Source: Rhodospirillales bacterium
GTDB lineage: Bacteria > Pseudomonadota > Alphaproteobacteria > Rhodospirillales > Defluviicoccaceae
Assembly: GCA_026125865.1 (NCBI GenBank)
Contig: JAHCKI010000172.1
Coordinates: 1 to 5,723 of the forward strand
Direction: 5' to 3'
Length of the DNA stretch: 5,723 nt
The notes under the pieces are model-generated. The model searched no databases. It was not told the origin of the DNA and saw only the letters and a program-made list of their open reading frames with translations. Positions 3,627 to 5,723 of the stretch are shown in pieces. A program made the position numbers and the translations under genes. Each line of letters begins with the position of its first letter. Positions within the stretch are counted from its first letter, which is position 1.

Positions 3627-5723
3627 ATGTTCACGAATGCGAACCCGATCGGCAAGATCGCAAATCTGAAGATCATCGCCAAGCTCGGTATCGTTTTCTT
3701 CATCCTAATCGCCACGACGATCGCTTTGACCTCGCTCGGCATCATCAACATGGGCGACATCAATGATCGCCTCGATGCCGTGGCCAATCAATCGGCAGCA
3801 AAGGTGCGCTTGTCGGCGCGGGCACGCCAGGGGCTGCTGTCGATCTCGCGAGCGGAGAAAAACATCATTCTCGCCACGACGCAGGAAGAAATGGATCGTT
3901 TTGCCGCGAACATCGAGGCCGAAAAGCGGATCCTTGACGAGCGTCTTGAAAAACTTGATGCCTTGGTCGATGGCGAAGGCAAAAAGACGCTTGAGCAACT
4001 ACGGGAAAAGGTCGGCGCATACTTCGAAGTCAATGAAGAAGTCAGACAACTCAGCCGCCTGAACTCCAACGCCAAGGCGCGCGACCTGTCGCAGGGGAAG
4101 GCCCGCGCGGCGTTCGATACCATGTACGAGCCGGTGCGCGCCCTCGGCGACCGCCTTGAGGAACGGTTCGAGCAATCCTATGAGGCCGACGTGGTGCGGG
4201 CAGCCAAGGCGCCTCTGATCGCTGCTCGGATCATTGGCAACCTGATTGAAATCCAGCGCGCGGAAAAGAACATCGTTCTGGCGAAGAAAACGGAGGAGAT
4301 GGACCGATACGCCAGCGCCATCAAAGCGACGCGCCGCGATCTTACCGATCGCCGCCAGCAATTGCGGAGCATCCTCAGCGGCGAAGACCGCACACTGCTG
4401 GATACGTTCGCCGCACGGTTCGACGCATGGTGGGCGCTGCACGAGCAGGTTCGCGAGCTGGCCCGAGAGAACGCCAACGTTCGCGCCTTTGCTCTATCCA
4501 CTACCAAGGGAAGAGAGGTACTTGACAATGCTGAAGCGCTGCTGAAGTCCATCGCCGACCGAAACGAAGCGCAAATGGACGAGGAGGTGGCCGCCTCGGA
4601 TGCGGCTTACGAAACCGCATTGTGGACAATGCTCGTGGTGTCGGCCGTCGCCACCGTCGTTTCGGCGCTGTTGGGCGGCACCATTACAATTACACAGGTC
4701 ACCCGGCCGCTCGCCAAAATCGCCGATGTGATGGCCACTCTCTCCAAGGGCAACCTGACCGTCGCGATTCCCTATGCCGAGCGCAAGGATGAGGTCGGCG
4801 AGATGGCCCATGCGGTGCAGATCTTCAAGGAGAATGCGCAGGAAACCGAGAGACTGAAGCAAGAGCAGGCGGAGTCCGAGCGCCGCGCACAGGAAGAGAG
4901 GCGGCAGGCACTTCTCGATCTTGCCGACAGGCTGGAGGCCCGAGTCAAGGGCGTGGTGACGTCGGTGGCATCCGCCGCCACCGAGTTGCAGGCAACCTCG
5001 CAACAGCTTGCCGCGTCATCGGAGGAAACCAGCCGGCAGTCCCTCGCCGTTTCATCCGCTGCCGAACAGACATCCGCCAATGTGCAGACCGTTGCGGCCG
5101 CTTCCGAGGAGCTGTCGACCTCAATCAAGGAGATCACCAGCCAGATCCACGGCACGGCGAGCAAGTCCAAGCAAGTCAAGTGCGACGCAGACGCCACCGA
5201 CAAAGCCGTTACCGAACTCGCGGATGCGGCGTCGAAAATCGGCGACGTGGTCAGCCTCATCACCGATATTGCGTCGCAGACCAATCTCCTGGCGCTGAAC
5301 GCGACCATCGAGGCCGCCCGCGCCGGCGACGCCGGAAAGGGGTTTGCCGTGGTCGCCAGCGAAGTCAAGAACCTCGCCAACCAGACCGGCAAAGCAACCG
5401 ACGAGATCGCCGAGCAGATCTCCGCCATGCAGAGTTCCGTCAAAATGGCGGTCGAAGCCGTGCGCAAGATCGTCACCGCGATCGGTGAAGTGGATTCCAG
5501 CACCACCGCCATCGCCTCCGCCGCGGAAGAGCAGAGCGCGGCCACCGATGAAATCACCCGCAATGTCGCCCAAGCGGCGACGGGAACGAACGAAGTATCG
5601 GACAACATCTCCGGCGTCAAACAGGCGGCCGAGGACTCCGGTGAAGCATCAACGGTGGTCCTGAGTGCAGCCGGCGATCTGGCGGAGCATTCGGCACTTC
5701 TGGCGAAGGAGGTCGACAACTTC
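3627..5723 (+). CDS. Methyl-accepting chemotaxis protein, duplicated helical sensor (3' end cut by window)
   Basis: This transmembrane chemoreceptor signals through CheW and CheA to the flagellar motor or a related output. The frame is open without a stop for 699 residues to the last base; the ending LLAKEVDNF suggests only a few residues are missing. From the chosen start: TM1 about 20-42, an extracytoplasmic sensor about 43-332, TM2 about 333-355, HAMP about 354-408 (with TRPLAKIADVM and DEVGEMA), a charged coiled-coil linker, then the signalling domain. The CheA/CheW-binding hairpin tip lies about 551-581 (QTNLLALNATIEAARAGDAGKGF, FAVVASEVK). Likely methylation helices contain SAAEQTS and SAAEEQSAATDEI. 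The sensor is two tandem 136-residue units, with RAEKNIILA at 75-83 and RAEKNIVLA at 211-219, suggesting a bimodular helical-bundle fold; the ligand is unknown. ATG 3627 has GGAAG 9 nt upstream. ATG 3618 (three residues longer) touches that GGAAG and is less likely. Confidence 0.95.
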   Translation, partial: MFTNANPIGKIANLKIIAKLGIVFFILIATTIALTSLGIINMGDINDRLDAVANQSAAKVRLSARARQGLLSISRAEKNIILATTQEEMDRFAANIEAEKRILDERLEKLDALVDGEGKKTLEQLREKVGAYFEVNEEVRQLSRLNSNAKARDLSQGKARAAFDTMYEPVRALGDRLEERFEQSYEADVVRAAKAPLIAARIIGNLIEIQRAEKNIVLAKKTEEMDRYASAIKATRRDLTDRRQQLRSILSGEDRTLLDTFAARFDAWWALHEQVRELARENANVRAFALSTTKGREVLDNAEALLKSIADRNEAQMDEEVAASDAAYETALWTMLVVSAVATVVSALLGGTITITQVTRPLAKIADVMATLSKGNLTVAIPYAERKDEVGEMAHAVQIFKENAQETERLKQEQAESERRAQEERRQALLDLADRLEARVKGVVTSVASAATELQATSQQLAASSEETSRQSLAVSSAAEQTSANVQTVAAASEELSTSIKEITSQIHGTASKSKQVKCDADATDKAVTELADAASKIGDVVSLITDIASQTNLLALNATIEAARAGDAGKGFAVVASEVKNLANQTGKATDEIAEQISAMQSSVKMAVEAVRKIVTAIGEVDSSTTAIASAAEEQSAATDEITRNVAQAATGTNEVSDNISGVKQAAEDSGEASTVVLSAAGDLAEHSALLAKEVDNF

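Noticed and set aside
3302..3787. 161-residue minus-strand open frame
   Set aside because: Its N-terminal part is the antisense of the chemoreceptor's TM1 region, and the rest covers AT-rich spacer with no family resemblance.
4772..5719. 315-residue minus-strand open frame, Ser/Ala-rich
   Set aside because: It is the antisense shadow of the chemoreceptor signalling domain, whose plus-strand reading has clear conserved motifs.
1..5723. CRISPR array, toxin-antitoxin pair, phage genes or a new defence system
   Set aside because: There are no regularly spaced repeats and no nuclease, integrase, transposase or toxin-like frames on either strand.

Overview
The window suggests an alphaproteobacterium with GC-rich coding DNA. 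Ribosomal protein L10 has 172 residues from the preferred start, L7/L12 is of the (Ala/Pro/Gly)-hinge type, and the chemoreceptor has the signalling-domain wording common in that class. This assignment comes from family resemblance read by eye; no search was run.

Layout, left to right. Positions 27-1012 (minus strand) carry the end of a ribosomal stalk operon, rplJ followed by rplL. rplJ is preceded by 418 bases without a convincing gene (1013-1430), presumably its promoter and leader RNA. Positions 1431-1988 (minus) encode a 185-residue HEAT/ARM-repeat protein. Its start codon lies inside a perfect 25-bp tandem duplication (1969-2018). Positions 2196-2840 (minus) encode a 214-residue conserved protein of unknown function, followed by a good intrinsic terminator (2155-2188). 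Positions 2841-3626 hold no convincing gene. This AT-richer stretch contains direct and inverted repeats that look like mobile-element ends (3115-3229), a near-perfect 21-bp palindrome (3311-3331) and a possible promoter for the next gene. From 3627 to the right edge (plus) runs a methyl-accepting chemotaxis protein, open to the last base and probably only a few residues short of complete.

How the parts relate. Only rplJ and rplL form a clear functional unit, the L10-(L7/L12) stalk that recruits translation factors. The usual upstream partners rplK and rplA are absent; two hypothetical genes, repeat debris and an opposite-strand chemoreceptor occupy that place. The locus therefore looks rearranged just upstream of rplJ. 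I see no new defence, CRISPR or mobile system. The points most worth checking are the chemoreceptor's sensor, built from two 136-residue units in tandem, the repeat clusters, and the translation starts of three of the minus-strand genes.
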